A stretch of DNA of 64,000 bases, taken from Bacteroidota bacterium (lineage in GTDB: Bacteria; Bacteroidota; Ignavibacteria; Kapaibacteriales; UBA2268). The notes beneath the pieces were generated by a model. That model was given only the letters and a program-made list of their open reading frames with translations, ran no database searches and was not told the DNA's origin. The stretch lies in the NCBI GenBank assembly GCA_004322215.1, contig SCSM01000020.1, positions 40,942 to 104,941 on the forward strand, in the 5' to 3' direction. How positions within the stretch are numbered: position 1 is the first letter of the stretch; each line of letters begins with the position of its first letter. Positions 37,674-46,732 of the stretch are shown piece after piece. Made by a program: the position numbers and the translations under genes.

Positions 37674-38714
37674 CTATAAATTCAATAATTCTAATGCCTG
37701 TTCAAATACAGTTTTAGGATTAATGTGAATCATACAATCATGAGTTTTTATTGGACATGTATGGCTGCCGTGAATTGTACATGGTTTGCATTTTAAATTA
37801 TGCAACTCGATTACTTTACTTTTCTCTCCTCTCGGAGCAAATCCGAATTTGGGAGAAGTCGGACCAAAGATTGTTATTACAGGACATCCGACAAGCCCGG
37901 CAAAATGTGTCGGTGAACTATCATTGGTAATCGTAAGACTGGATTTCTTCATAAGGACTAATGTTTTAGGTATGGAAGTTTCTCCTGCCCAGTTAAAGGC
38001 ACCTGAATTAACTGATATTCCCGAACACAATTCCCAATCATCCTTCGACCCGATTAATATCACCTTGCATTTCAAATCCTTCAACAAATTGCAGAGTCGT
38101 GCATAATAGAGTTCTCCCCATCTTTTCGTTTTCCATATTGAACCCGGTGCGACTAAAACAATTTTTTCATCTTCTCTAATGCCGGTACCATAAAGCTTGT
38201 AATCTATATAACTAATATCATCTTCATCAAATTCAAGTTCAACAGTGGGAATGTCAGATACGGTATAATCTGAAAATGCATTCATTAATGATATATTTCT
38301 CTCGATTTCATGCTGATGTTCGAAGTATTTAATCCTCTTTGAATAAACAACAGATAAAGCGCTCCTGTAAAATGATACCGAAAATTCCGGTTTTGTAATA
38401 AATGTAAGAAGCGTTGACCTTAACGACTTGTGAGGAGAAATTATACAATCAACTTTTTTATCTTTTAATAATGACGAGATAAATTTGATGCCTCTCAACC
38501 CGGTTTGTAGTCCTCTTTTATCATAAGTAATTACATTGTCAACAGCAGTAGAACAGGCGACAAGAGGTGAACCGGAAGGAGTAGTAACAAAAGTTATTTC
38601 GGAATTCGGATGAATGTTCCTTATTTTTTGGGTCAAATACAATGACAATGCCACATCCCCAAGAAATGCCGTTTGTATAATAGCAATATGTTTATAGGTC
38701 TCAATTCTTTTCAT
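37674..38714 (-). CDS. Glycosyltransferase family 9 (heptosyltransferase-like)
   Basis: This 346-residue protein has the two-Rossmann layout of GT9: IAIIQTAFLGDVALSLYLTQKI with ITFVTTPSG at the N-terminus, then VLVAPGSIWKTKRWGELYYARL, KVILIGSKDDWELC and LTITNDSSPTHFAGLVGCPVITIFGPTSPKFGFAP in the donor domain. These match WaaF/RfaF ADP-heptose:LPS heptosyltransferases, though the exact sugar is unknown. A cysteine-rich tail (LKCKPCTIHGSHTCPIKTHDCM) resembles the C-terminal region of WaaF relatives. It is the last gene after GWxTD and lpxL-like genes, separated by 34 bases from the acyltransferase, consistent with outer-membrane lipid assembly. Confidence 0.85.
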   Translation of the reverse strand: MKRIETYKHIAIIQTAFLGDVALSLYLTQKIRNIHPNSEITFVTTPSGSPLVACSTAVDNVITYDKRGLQTGLRGIKFISSLLKDKKVDCIISPHKSLRSTLLTFITKPEFSVSFYRSALSVVYSKRIKYFEHQHEIERNISLMNAFSDYTVSDIPTVELEFDEDDISYIDYKLYGTGIREDEKIVLVAPGSIWKTKRWGELYYARLCNLLKDLKCKVILIGSKDDWELCSGISVNSGAFNWAGETSIPKTLVLMKKSSLTITNDSSPTHFAGLVGCPVITIFGPTSPKFGFAPRGEKSKVIELHNLKCKPCTIHGSHTCPIKTHDCMIHINPKTVFEQALELLNL

Positions 38715-38748
38715 ATAATCAATTAAATTATTAATTGTGAATTGTTAA

Positions 38749-39633
38749 TTAAATCGAGTGTTTCCATCTCCTATGTTGCCAAACCCATAATTCAGGATTT
38801 TTCCTGATTGCTTCTTCCAGCAAGTCTAAGTATCTCTTAGTAAATTCATAGATGCCTTCTTCATTATCATTAAGGTCCTCGTGTTTCAGTTCAATAATAT
38901 CTGCCTCGTAAGTAAAATCTGATTTTCTGACAGGGAAGGCACAAATGACCGGGACATTATACTTCAAAGCCAATTCTGCGGGTGCTTTATAAGTGGTCGA
39001 GGGCATACCGAAAAAATTGACAAATATATCTTTATCAGTTGTGGCGGATTGGTCGGCAAGAAGTGCAATTGCATGTCCATCCTGTATATTTTTTATTATC
39101 TCACGTGCTGCCCTGTGCATTGAGATTACCTGATTCCCTGCACGGATTCTGTATTTATTTATTATCTTATCCGATGATTTATTTTTCTGCGGTTTGACTA
39201 CAATGAGTATTGGAATTTTAGTAAATAGTCCTGCTGAATAAGCTAATAATTCCCAATTCCCAAAATGACCGGAAAGCAGAAGCAGTCCTCTCCCTTCATT
39301 ATATTTTTTAATTAATAAATCAAGGTTGTTGTATTTAATCATATTATTAATGGTGTTTTCGGAATAAGAACCCATCGCTGAAACTTCCGCTACTATTATT
39401 CCAAGATTATGATATGATTTTTTTACAATTGTGCGATACCAGTCATCAGTATTTCCAGGCAATGCCTTCCTGATATTGTTTATTGCAATCCTTTTTCGTT
39501 GTGGACTTAATAATCTAAAAAAAACACCTATAATATAACCTAATTTGTTTCTCCTGGGAATTGAAAGATGAGATGATATATATCCAATGATTCGAAGAAT
39601 AAATGTTATTAATAAATCAAATATAATTTTCAC
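38749..39633 (-). CDS. Lipid A acyltransferase, LpxL/HtrB family
   Basis: This 294-residue protein has the H-x4-E acyltransferase motif H123-F-G-N-W-E128 in LLSGHFGNWELLAYSAG, followed by the typical ALLADQSATTDKDIFVNFFGMPSTTYKAPAELAL segment (in two parts) and ELWVWQHRRWKH at the end. The family adds secondary acyl chains to lipid A at the inner membrane. Translation starts at GTG 39633. It sits between a GWxTD gene (22 bases) and a GT9 glycosyltransferase (34 bases), which fits an LPS or lipooligosaccharide assembly context. Specificity (LpxL or LpxM) cannot be decided. Confidence 0.9.
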   Translation of the reverse strand: MKIIFDLLITFILRIIGYISSHLSIPRRNKLGYIIGVFFRLLSPQRKRIAINNIRKALPGNTDDWYRTIVKKSYHNLGIIVAEVSAMGSYSENTINNMIKYNNLDLLIKKYNEGRGLLLLSGHFGNWELLAYSAGLFTKIPILIVVKPQKNKSSDKIINKYRIRAGNQVISMHRAAREIIKNIQDGHAIALLADQSATTDKDIFVNFFGMPSTTYKAPAELALKYNVPVICAFPVRKSDFTYEADIIELKHEDLNDNEEGIYEFTKRYLDLLEEAIRKNPELWVWQHRRWKHSI

Positions 39634-39655
39634 TAATATGATTTTCCTTTAATTA

Positions 39656-41101
39656 TTATCTAATTATACCCTGATTATAATTTTGCTGATCGTTTATATC
39701 ACCATCTGTATTTTTCGATGGGACATATTGTTTGTACCAATCATCATTTCTCATTTCACCGATAGCGGTCGAATGAACAAGTACAAAATTACCATAACCG
39801 ATTAAGTCAACAAAATAAAAACTCACACCACCCTGCACATCATTATAAGTCCATACTTCATAAGGTCTGTAATCTCCCCTGGATGGAGTCTGGTCTATCT
39901 GGGTTGGCTTGCCATATCTCAATAAAACTCTTCCTCTGTCAGTATGCCAGCCATCCTTCATGTTTCCATAAGAGTAATATGTATTTGCAAAATCAATCAA
40001 TTTCCTGTATTCAAGCAATTTCACATTATATGGTTTTGTTGTATCTGTATTCCTGATATTCCAAAAGGCAAACATGAATTTTTGTTTGGCTTCCGTAGTG
40101 GTTATTTCTTTCCATAATTCTATTTCATTTTGTGATGCGATGTATTTGGCTTTATCGAATTCCTTATTAATTTGTTCTTCAGACATAACAGACCATTCAC
40201 TCTTTTCAAATGTTACATTCTCGGAAAAATTTGTTTGAAGATTTGGTGGTATTTCGGGATTCAGTACATAAAATAATTCAGTCCTGGTGATTGAATCTGT
40301 CGGGTTATCTTGTGGATAAGATAAAGTAGTTTCAAAAAAATAAACACCTGTTGCTAACACGTTAATTGGTAATGCAACGATATCCGATTGCCCATTGCTG
40401 ATAGATTCCTTAAATTGTTTTATTAATAACTCTTCTCTTTTCACAGCATCGAGAATTCTGTATTTAATAATAAATCCGGATGGTGAAATTTGTTTTGAAT
40501 TATATACTTCATAATATGCTCTTAAAAAAAGACTATCGCCAAAATAAAAATGCGTTGGATTCGGAACAACATATAATTTCCCCTTTTTGAATGATTCATT
40601 CCATTGAATGCTTGTTTCATCCTTATTTTCAATGAATTTTGATAGTTCAATTTCGCTTAATTCAATCTGGTTATTATTGAATTTTTTTATTATTAAATTA
40701 AATTGAAAAACATTTTGGGTTGTACTATCGTTCAAATCAAGTATGTTTACTTGAACGTTGTATTGCCCTGGTGATAATATAAAATCCTTTTGTCCTAATA
40801 AATCAGTCTTGTGTTGAGATTGCGGAGTATTTACAGAATTAGTTACAATCCATTCTTTTTCCGTTTCAACATTAACCATAGAATTGATAGTTACTTTTAT
40901 ATATAATTCACCGACAAATGCTTTTTCATTAGTATTATATTGGTATTTCAATAATGTATCGGGAAATGAATAATACATTTCCCAAAGAACTTTATTTTCA
41001 TCATAACGGAATTGTGACCAATCAATGTCAAAACTGACTGTTTTTGCACAAATATTCGTGTATCCGATTATAAAAAATAATACTAATAAAAATCGTGTCA
41101 T
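39656..41101 (-). CDS. GWxTD domain-containing exported protein
   Basis: This 481-residue protein has a signal peptide (MTRFLLVLFFIIGYTNICAK) and all-beta N-terminal parts. It has the GWxTD domain near the C-terminus, GWHTDRGRVLLRYGKPTQID (about 384-403), then YRPYEVWTYND and GGVSFYFVDLIGYGNFVLVHS. The domain is restricted to bacteria such as Bacteroidota, Chlorobiota and Acidobacteriota and its biochemical role is not established. I chose ATG 41101 over TTG 41107. A strong terminator lies only 15 bases upstream of this start, so its promoter must be inside that gap or overlap the terminator, or it is expressed by read-through. It precedes the lpxL-like gene by 22 bases. Confidence 0.85.
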   Translation of the reverse strand: MTRFLLVLFFIIGYTNICAKTVSFDIDWSQFRYDENKVLWEMYYSFPDTLLKYQYNTNEKAFVGELYIKVTINSMVNVETEKEWIVTNSVNTPQSQHKTDLLGQKDFILSPGQYNVQVNILDLNDSTTQNVFQFNLIIKKFNNNQIELSEIELSKFIENKDETSIQWNESFKKGKLYVVPNPTHFYFGDSLFLRAYYEVYNSKQISPSGFIIKYRILDAVKREELLIKQFKESISNGQSDIVALPINVLATGVYFFETTLSYPQDNPTDSITRTELFYVLNPEIPPNLQTNFSENVTFEKSEWSVMSEEQINKEFDKAKYIASQNEIELWKEITTTEAKQKFMFAFWNIRNTDTTKPYNVKLLEYRKLIDFANTYYSYGNMKDGWHTDRGRVLLRYGKPTQIDQTPSRGDYRPYEVWTYNDVQGGVSFYFVDLIGYGNFVLVHSTAIGEMRNDDWYKQYVPSKNTDGDINDQQNYNQGIIR

Positions 41102-41115
41102 TATCAATTCAAACC

Positions 41116-41150
41116 AAAAAAAATTGCCGTTGATTTAATTCAACGGCAAT
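41116..41150 (-). terminator. Strong intrinsic terminator after the PorV-family gene
   Basis: On the minus strand an 11-bp perfect stem ATTGCCGTTGA/TCAACGGCAAT with a 6-base loop is followed by eight T residues. It lies 20 bases after the PorV-family stop codon and 15 before the GWxTD start, so it ends the upstream four-gene unit. Confidence 0.92.
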
Positions 41151-41170
41151 ATAAACAAAATATTGATTAT

Positions 41171-42205
41171 CTATTCAATAGACAATCCGATACTGATACG
41201 GTTTATCAAACCGATATTTACAGTTGGACTGATGGAATAATCAATCTGCCCCTTAAAACCGCCTCCGATGTAATTTATTCCTACGCCGCCGGATAAACCG
41301 AATTGGTTCTGACCTAATACATATCCTCCGCGAAATGACAAAAGGTTATTCCACGTATATTCTGCACCTAATGCAAGCTGCTCGGGAATATCAGAAGTTG
41401 TAATAAAATCCGCAGCTACGAGAAGCTTGTTATCCTCTTCATTGATTATATCTGTGGTTGCCCCCGCTCTGAAGATTAATGGGATGTTATAACTCGATGA
41501 AAGATATTGGACATCCAACGGTGCGGCATTCAACTGCTCAAAAAGTTTTTTGGTTGATTGCAAGTCCTGCCCGGCATATTTTTGCTGCGTACCCAAATTA
41601 AGAATCGCAAAACCGAGTTTAATACCCTGGATACCGGTATTGTATAAAGTTCCTACATCGAATCCTATTCCGCTGCTGCTCAGATTTGAAATTGAACTAT
41701 TTAAATATTTAAATGTAATTCCAAATGAAAATTGGTCGGTTAAATAACCCGATATCGAAGCTCCGACTGAAACATCATTAACCGAGAATTGACCTGCTCC
41801 GTTCGGACGTTCATCTGTTGTCATTGTCATCTTATCACTGCTGAATGACGTAATGCTCAGTGCTGAAACAAAATTTTCTCCTAATGGCAGGGATATGGCT
41901 CCAAAACTGTGACCGAATCCGGCGAACCATTGTGTATAAGAAAAATTTGTTGACATTGATTTAATATCGGCTAAGCCCGCCGGATTCCAAAACAGTGAAG
42001 TTAAATCATTCGCAATTGAGACATAAGCTCCACCCATGGCATTCGCTCTGCCTCCAACTCCGATCTTTAGGAATTGTGCTCCGGCTGCACCTACTTTGGA
42101 AAATTCTCCTTTAGATGCACCTGTTATATCATTTACTGCAAATGCACTGAAGTTCAACAGAATTATCATCAATCCCGATATTATTATTTTAAGATATTTT
42201 TTCAT
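41171..42205 (-). CDS. PorV/PorQ-family T9SS outer-membrane protein
   Basis: This 344-residue barrel protein has a signal peptide (about 1-24). The family-typical start of the mature chain is GAAGAQFLKIGVGGRANAMGGAYVSIANDLTSLFWNPAGLA. In studied T9SS, PorV shuttles cargo from SprA to the attachment complex and PorQ is its relative. Barrel strands continue to the end (NIGLINRISIGLSIE). I chose ATG 42205 because GGAG lies 9 bases upstream; the in-frame ATG at 42220 contributes the GGAG and is unlikely. It is the last gene of a tight four-gene set, 39 bases after the 1483-residue protein, and is closed by a strong terminator. Confidence 0.88.
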   Translation of the reverse strand: MKKYLKIIISGLMIILLNFSAFAVNDITGASKGEFSKVGAAGAQFLKIGVGGRANAMGGAYVSIANDLTSLFWNPAGLADIKSMSTNFSYTQWFAGFGHSFGAISLPLGENFVSALSITSFSSDKMTMTTDERPNGAGQFSVNDVSVGASISGYLTDQFSFGITFKYLNSSISNLSSSGIGFDVGTLYNTGIQGIKLGFAILNLGTQQKYAGQDLQSTKKLFEQLNAAPLDVQYLSSSYNIPLIFRAGATTDIINEEDNKLLVAADFITTSDIPEQLALGAEYTWNNLLSFRGGYVLGQNQFGLSGGVGINYIGGGFKGQIDYSISPTVNIGLINRISIGLSIE

Positions 42206-42244
42206 ATTTATTTGCTCCATATATTTATTTTCTTCAATCCTTTA

Positions 42245-45200
42245 CTAATTATTTTCAGGCACAATTCTGAAACCACCGACAACGACTGCAAATTTTTTAA
42301 TTGTCTGCGCCCCGTTGGGGGTTGTTATTAATGCCACCAGCGTTTGACTCTGAACACGTTGCCCATTCTTTGATAACAAGTCCCATACTTCAATACCCTC
42401 TTTATCCGGTTCGGGTGATATATATTCATCATGGTTGATTGAAACTATCAAATCCGCCGTTGCTGTGTATATGTCAATTGTACATTTCTTCGGTAATTTT
42501 GTGAAGTACAATTTAGCATCATATGGTGATTTCTGTCCCTCATGAGTAATATAATATGGGTTCGGAACGATGTTAATCTGGTTTAGTAAATCGTCAGTAT
42601 AGCTTTCAAGTTTCGGAACCAATGTATCAACTTTAAATTTAACTTTTGCTCCCGGTAATGGTAAACCTAATACACCACCTTGAGTTTTCAGTTCGACTTT
42701 ATCTCCCTCTTTAAAATCAGCTCCGAAATTCTTTTTATTGTTAGGATCAATTTGCCATTCGTTAACAGTAGCAAGACGGCCACCTTGTCTTGCATAATCG
42801 AATGCAAAGTAAACACCTGAAGCAGATAAAATATTACAAAAATCTACTGTATCCTGTTTGTCCTGTGATAATCCAGTAAGATAATACCTGCCCTGTTCTC
42901 CTACAAAAGTAGCTTTACCGCTATACGGCTCTGTATTTCTGATTGCTACACATTTTTTCAATTGTAAGAATTTCACATATCTTGCATTGATATAGCCATA
43001 AGCAGATAAATTAAACTTATTCAGGTATTCACTTGCTTTGTCTTTGAGTGAAGGAGGATAAGCATACATTTTCGGCGGACTCGTCAATGTATCTATATCG
43101 AGATTAATATGTTCCAGTTCTCCCGGATAATTTACCTCGACTTCTTTATCTGCACCCGGTCTCATAAAGGATGCCTTATTTGTAACCTTAACAGTTAAAT
43201 AAGGAACATCGTAAGTTTTAGTTATATTATTCGATGTTAACTGCATAGTTTCCAATCCACCCGGCTGGAATTCCACTATATAATCCGCAGGTCCGTTATT
43301 GAAACTCGAATAAACGAATTGTCCGTAAGGCACAAAATTGTAAGTACCACTTGGATAGCCAGCAAATTGATGGAATTGCGGCTGGAAATCTACCGGTTGG
43401 GTAGTTAAAACCTTATCCGGCTCATGAATTGGATTTTCTATATCTGTTATAAATGTAACGGGGGTTGTAGCATCACTGCTGATTATTTTCGATGAAGGGT
43501 CGGGCCTGTATCTGCCACCCATCTGCATCATTGCAAAATCGAATTCAAATCCGAATGTACCTAATGCTTCGCTATTGAAATACCGATTATAACAATATCC
43601 CTGTTGTTTGAATTCCCCTGTTGTAAAATGACTTGTTTGTATGACTTTTCCTGTATCTGCTGGAATGCCAAAAGTAATTATTATCTTATCTCCCCTTTCA
43701 TTAACAGTGTCAATTACTTGATCTGTAGATACGACTGATGCAGCATCTTCAGTTAAATTGTTTCGTGAAAACTGGCATGGAGTTGGCTCAAACCAAGTTT
43801 TACCATCAAAAATAGTTTTATTTGCGGTTAGGTCTTTCAGAATCAATTCCCGTTGATACCAACCTAAATCTTTTGTAGGAATTGGATCCGTTGGTGCTCT
43901 TTTATTATTTAATAAATATACTGTTCTAAAGTCCCAAGAAGGTACAAATTCCAATTCAAACTCATGTCCGCCATATATTTGGGAAACCCTGTCCGGGTCT
44001 AATGCGAACATTCTAAAATTATACAATCCGCCCATCTTAGAAGAGTCAACAACCGTAACATCAAATTTAACCGGTTTCATTGCTGCTTCTGCTAAAGGAT
44101 ATACTTTCATAACATTTGAATTGTCTACATCACCCTCCACGAGTTTAACCGGGGTTGATTGACTGTAGTCGCCCTCATCATAAGCTCTCAATTTATACCA
44201 ATAGTCAATATTATTAATTAATTTTTCAGTCTTATTCGGCTCATCTGCAAAGTCAATCACACCATCATGATTATCATCACCAATATCAATGTATGTTCTG
44301 TCATTAGTAATTTTAGCCATATACGGTATTATTGCTTCATTCCTTGCTGGGGCAGTACTCTCAAAGTTAGGAAATTTAACAGTTGCATATCGTTTTTGGA
44401 TATAACTGTAAACGGAATCGAGAGTATTCTTTAAATGAATTGTATCCTTCATTGCCAGATTCATATCATAAGGTATCATCCTGTCTATAACAAATTCAGT
44501 GGTATTATTTACTTTAATTACTCTTAAAGTATTCTTGAGATAAACAGTATCCTCATCAATGCTGGGTAAATTAACCGTATCTTGTATAATTATTGTTTCT
44601 TTTTTACTTAATAATGGATTATATGGAACAGATGCTGTGATTAAATTAACGATACCGATTGTAACATCATCGAGGAGATAATGCTTTTTAATTTGAGGAT
44701 TAAACGGATTATGGTACAATGGAAAATCACCCGGCTGAGAATGTGCCGCATAAAATGTTCCCCATGGCTGTGCCTGTGTTGCAGTATCAATACCCATTAT
44801 AACTGGAATATTATACCCGCCGGTTATTGGACTCAAAAAACTTTTAACCCATGATTCGGGATATGCAAGCATCATTCCCTTGCCAATTCTCATTACTTTA
44901 ATTGTAGTTTTATCAACTTCACCATTTATAATATTGGGACCTACTATTCTCATTGAGTCAATAAATGGCATCATTGTATTATTTTGGTCATTACCTGTTC
45001 TGTAAACCGATTTATAAAATGGTGTAGGCATTTCCCATTGTGCAATTTGCTTCCATCCTAATGGACCTTGTCCTTTGTTCTTATTTGCATTACTTGGCTG
45101 AATCTGGTCAGTATTAAATGTATCCAGTTCAGGTCTTCTTGCCCTGTAGAGCCGGTAACCCATAAAGCCCAATCCATTTTCAATCGGGTCATAAGAATTT

Positions 45201-46696
45201 TCAGATGTAATATCCTTCCATTCGATATGAATCGCATTATTTAATGCTTTATACCCTGTAAATCTTGGAAGTTCCGGAGGTGTCGGAGCTCTGAAATTAT
45301 TATCATAAACACTTTGTGCAAATTTATCTTTTCTAATCAATTCAGCAGCATCTTCATCGGTACCGTCCGCATCTTTTTTTGCAGCAGGTCCGGCGAGAAT
45401 CATTCCAACAACAATACGTACAGAATCACCCGGTAACATAGTAAATGGACCGGTTGACATCATAAATCTTTTATCGCCGATTCCATTGTCTCCGTCTCTT
45501 ACACCGGATGCCATAGTATTATAACGTGAATCATCCTCATTAATATCTTCTTCGATATTCCAGTTCTTAAACGTAATCAATCCAAGCTGTTCGGAATTTT
45601 CATAAACCTTTTTATCTTTTCTTAGAAATCCGTTAACATCTACAGCAGGGCTTTCAAGAAAATCAAATCCGAGATAACCGAATCCATATCCCTTTTCACC
45701 GCTTGCTGGCTGTGCATCTGTCCACTGAATTGCCAGATTCAGAGACGGGTCAGAACTATAGTATTTGACTCTGTCATTATTGGCAACCGGGTTTGGCAAT
45801 CTGCCAATATCAATATCCATTACGGGTGCTACCCAGCAATTCCATAATGTATCCTTCGAAAAATTGAAAATTTGATATTTAATGAAAATAAAGTCCCTGT
45901 AATCACCGAATCCCCATGAATAAATCATTTGTTCGAATTGAAGATTCAACGGATAACCCATTGGTCTTCTCAGATTATCACCCCCATCAAAATAGCTCAG
46001 GTCTGTATCCTTATAAGTACTGAATATATCTTCACCTGAAATAAATGCAGGACCTTTAGGATAATTCGTGGTATTCCTCACCTGGTTATTATCCGGGTCG
46101 GGTTCATAAATAAAATTACCGAAATACCTGTCCTTTTTTAAAGTATCTTCCGGATTAGGACTCGAATCCCATATTGGCCAATTCGGTCCATCATTAGGAT
46201 TTTGAGGAGTTCCGTCACCCTTTTTAAAATCTGTTGAAAAATATGCGCGGTATTTTTTTGTTTCATTCATGTCAACTTTCGGCTGATTGTCCTCGATTCT
46301 ACCTGGTACCATCCAACCGGCACCACTATTGGGATTATATGATATTTCAACCAGTTTGCGGAGATTTGTATCTGTAGAGAGATACCTCTTTTGAGTTGCG
46401 AACCAAATACCACCACCAAATATGTATTGATTTAAAGAGCCACGGGGCCATTTTCCTCCACCAACATTATTTAAAATATCGAGTCCGAAAATTCCATAAT
46501 TTGTTGAAAAGAATTCAATATTACTTACGGTGTTTTTCTGAAGGTCAAAAGCACCAAATGAAGTTCTCTGTATGACATCCGTTTTGTTTTTATCTTTCTG
46601 CGAAACCTTTGTTTTTGCATCAACAAGTTCACTATTGTAAAAGATTACAAGCAGGATGAATACTGTAAATATTAGTTTTTTCCAAATTGTTTTCAT
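42245..46696 (-). CDS. Large exported protein with Fn3-like region and non-canonical C-terminal sorting-like domain
   Basis: This 1483-residue protein has a signal peptide (about 1-27, ending near LVDAK). I do not recognise a named family. Near the N-terminus, GKWPRGSLNQYIFGGGIWFAT resembles a segment common in large exported proteins of Ignavibacteria-like genomes. A fibronectin-III-like stretch follows (about 485-530; IHIEWKDITSENSYDP, MGYRLYRARRPE). The C-terminal roughly 115 residues resemble a T9SS sorting domain: INIVPNPYYITHEGQ, FTKLPKKCTIDIYTATADLI, VWDLLSKNGQRVQSQTLVALIT. It then continues past the usual end with KKFAVVVGGFRIVPENN. It lies 36 bases after a TonB-dependent receptor gene and 39 before the PorV-family gene. 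Confidence 0.7.
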   Translation of the reverse strand: MKTIWKKLIFTVFILLVIFYNSELVDAKTKVSQKDKNKTDVIQRTSFGAFDLQKNTVSNIEFFSTNYGIFGLDILNNVGGGKWPRGSLNQYIFGGGIWFATQKRYLSTDTNLRKLVEISYNPNSGAGWMVPGRIEDNQPKVDMNETKKYRAYFSTDFKKGDGTPQNPNDGPNWPIWDSSPNPEDTLKKDRYFGNFIYEPDPDNNQVRNTTNYPKGPAFISGEDIFSTYKDTDLSYFDGGDNLRRPMGYPLNLQFEQMIYSWGFGDYRDFIFIKYQIFNFSKDTLWNCWVAPVMDIDIGRLPNPVANNDRVKYYSSDPSLNLAIQWTDAQPASGEKGYGFGYLGFDFLESPAVDVNGFLRKDKKVYENSEQLGLITFKNWNIEEDINEDDSRYNTMASGVRDGDNGIGDKRFMMSTGPFTMLPGDSVRIVVGMILAGPAAKKDADGTDEDAAELIRKDKFAQSVYDNNFRAPTPPELPRFTGYKALNNAIHIEWKDITSENSYDPIENGLGFMGYRLYRARRPELDTFNTDQIQPSNANKNKGQGPLGWKQIAQWEMPTPFYKSVYRTGNDQNNTMMPFIDSMRIVGPNIINGEVDKTTIKVMRIGKGMMLAYPESWVKSFLSPITGGYNIPVIMGIDTATQAQPWGTFYAAHSQPGDFPLYHNPFNPQIKKHYLLDDVTIGIVNLITASVPYNPLLSKKETIIIQDTVNLPSIDEDTVYLKNTLRVIKVNNTTEFVIDRMIPYDMNLAMKDTIHLKNTLDSVYSYIQKRYATVKFPNFESTAPARNEAIIPYMAKITNDRTYIDIGDDNHDGVIDFADEPNKTEKLINNIDYWYKLRAYDEGDYSQSTPVKLVEGDVDNSNVMKVYPLAEAAMKPVKFDVTVVDSSKMGGLYNFRMFALDPDRVSQIYGGHEFELEFVPSWDFRTVYLLNNKRAPTDPIPTKDLGWYQRELILKDLTANKTIFDGKTWFEPTPCQFSRNNLTEDAASVVSTDQVIDTVNERGDKIIITFGIPADTGKVIQTSHFTTGEFKQQGYCYNRYFNSEALGTFGFEFDFAMMQMGGRYRPDPSSKIISSDATTPVTFITDIENPIHEPDKVLTTQPVDFQPQFHQFAGYPSGTYNFVPYGQFVYSSFNNGPADYIVEFQPGGLETMQLTSNNITKTYDVPYLTVKVTNKASFMRPGADKEVEVNYPGELEHINLDIDTLTSPPKMYAYPPSLKDKASEYLNKFNLSAYGYINARYVKFLQLKKCVAIRNTEPYSGKATFVGEQGRYYLTGLSQDKQDTVDFCNILSASGVYFAFDYARQGGRLATVNEWQIDPNNKKNFGADFKEGDKVELKTQGGVLGLPLPGAKVKFKVDTLVPKLESYTDDLLNQINIVPNPYYITHEGQKSPYDAKLYFTKLPKKCTIDIYTATADLIVSINHDEYISPEPDKEGIEVWDLLSKNGQRVQSQTLVALITTPNGAQTIKKFAVVVGGFRIVPENN

Positions 46697-46732
46697 TTTT
46701 TATCCTTTATTTATTTTTATAATCATTTTCAA

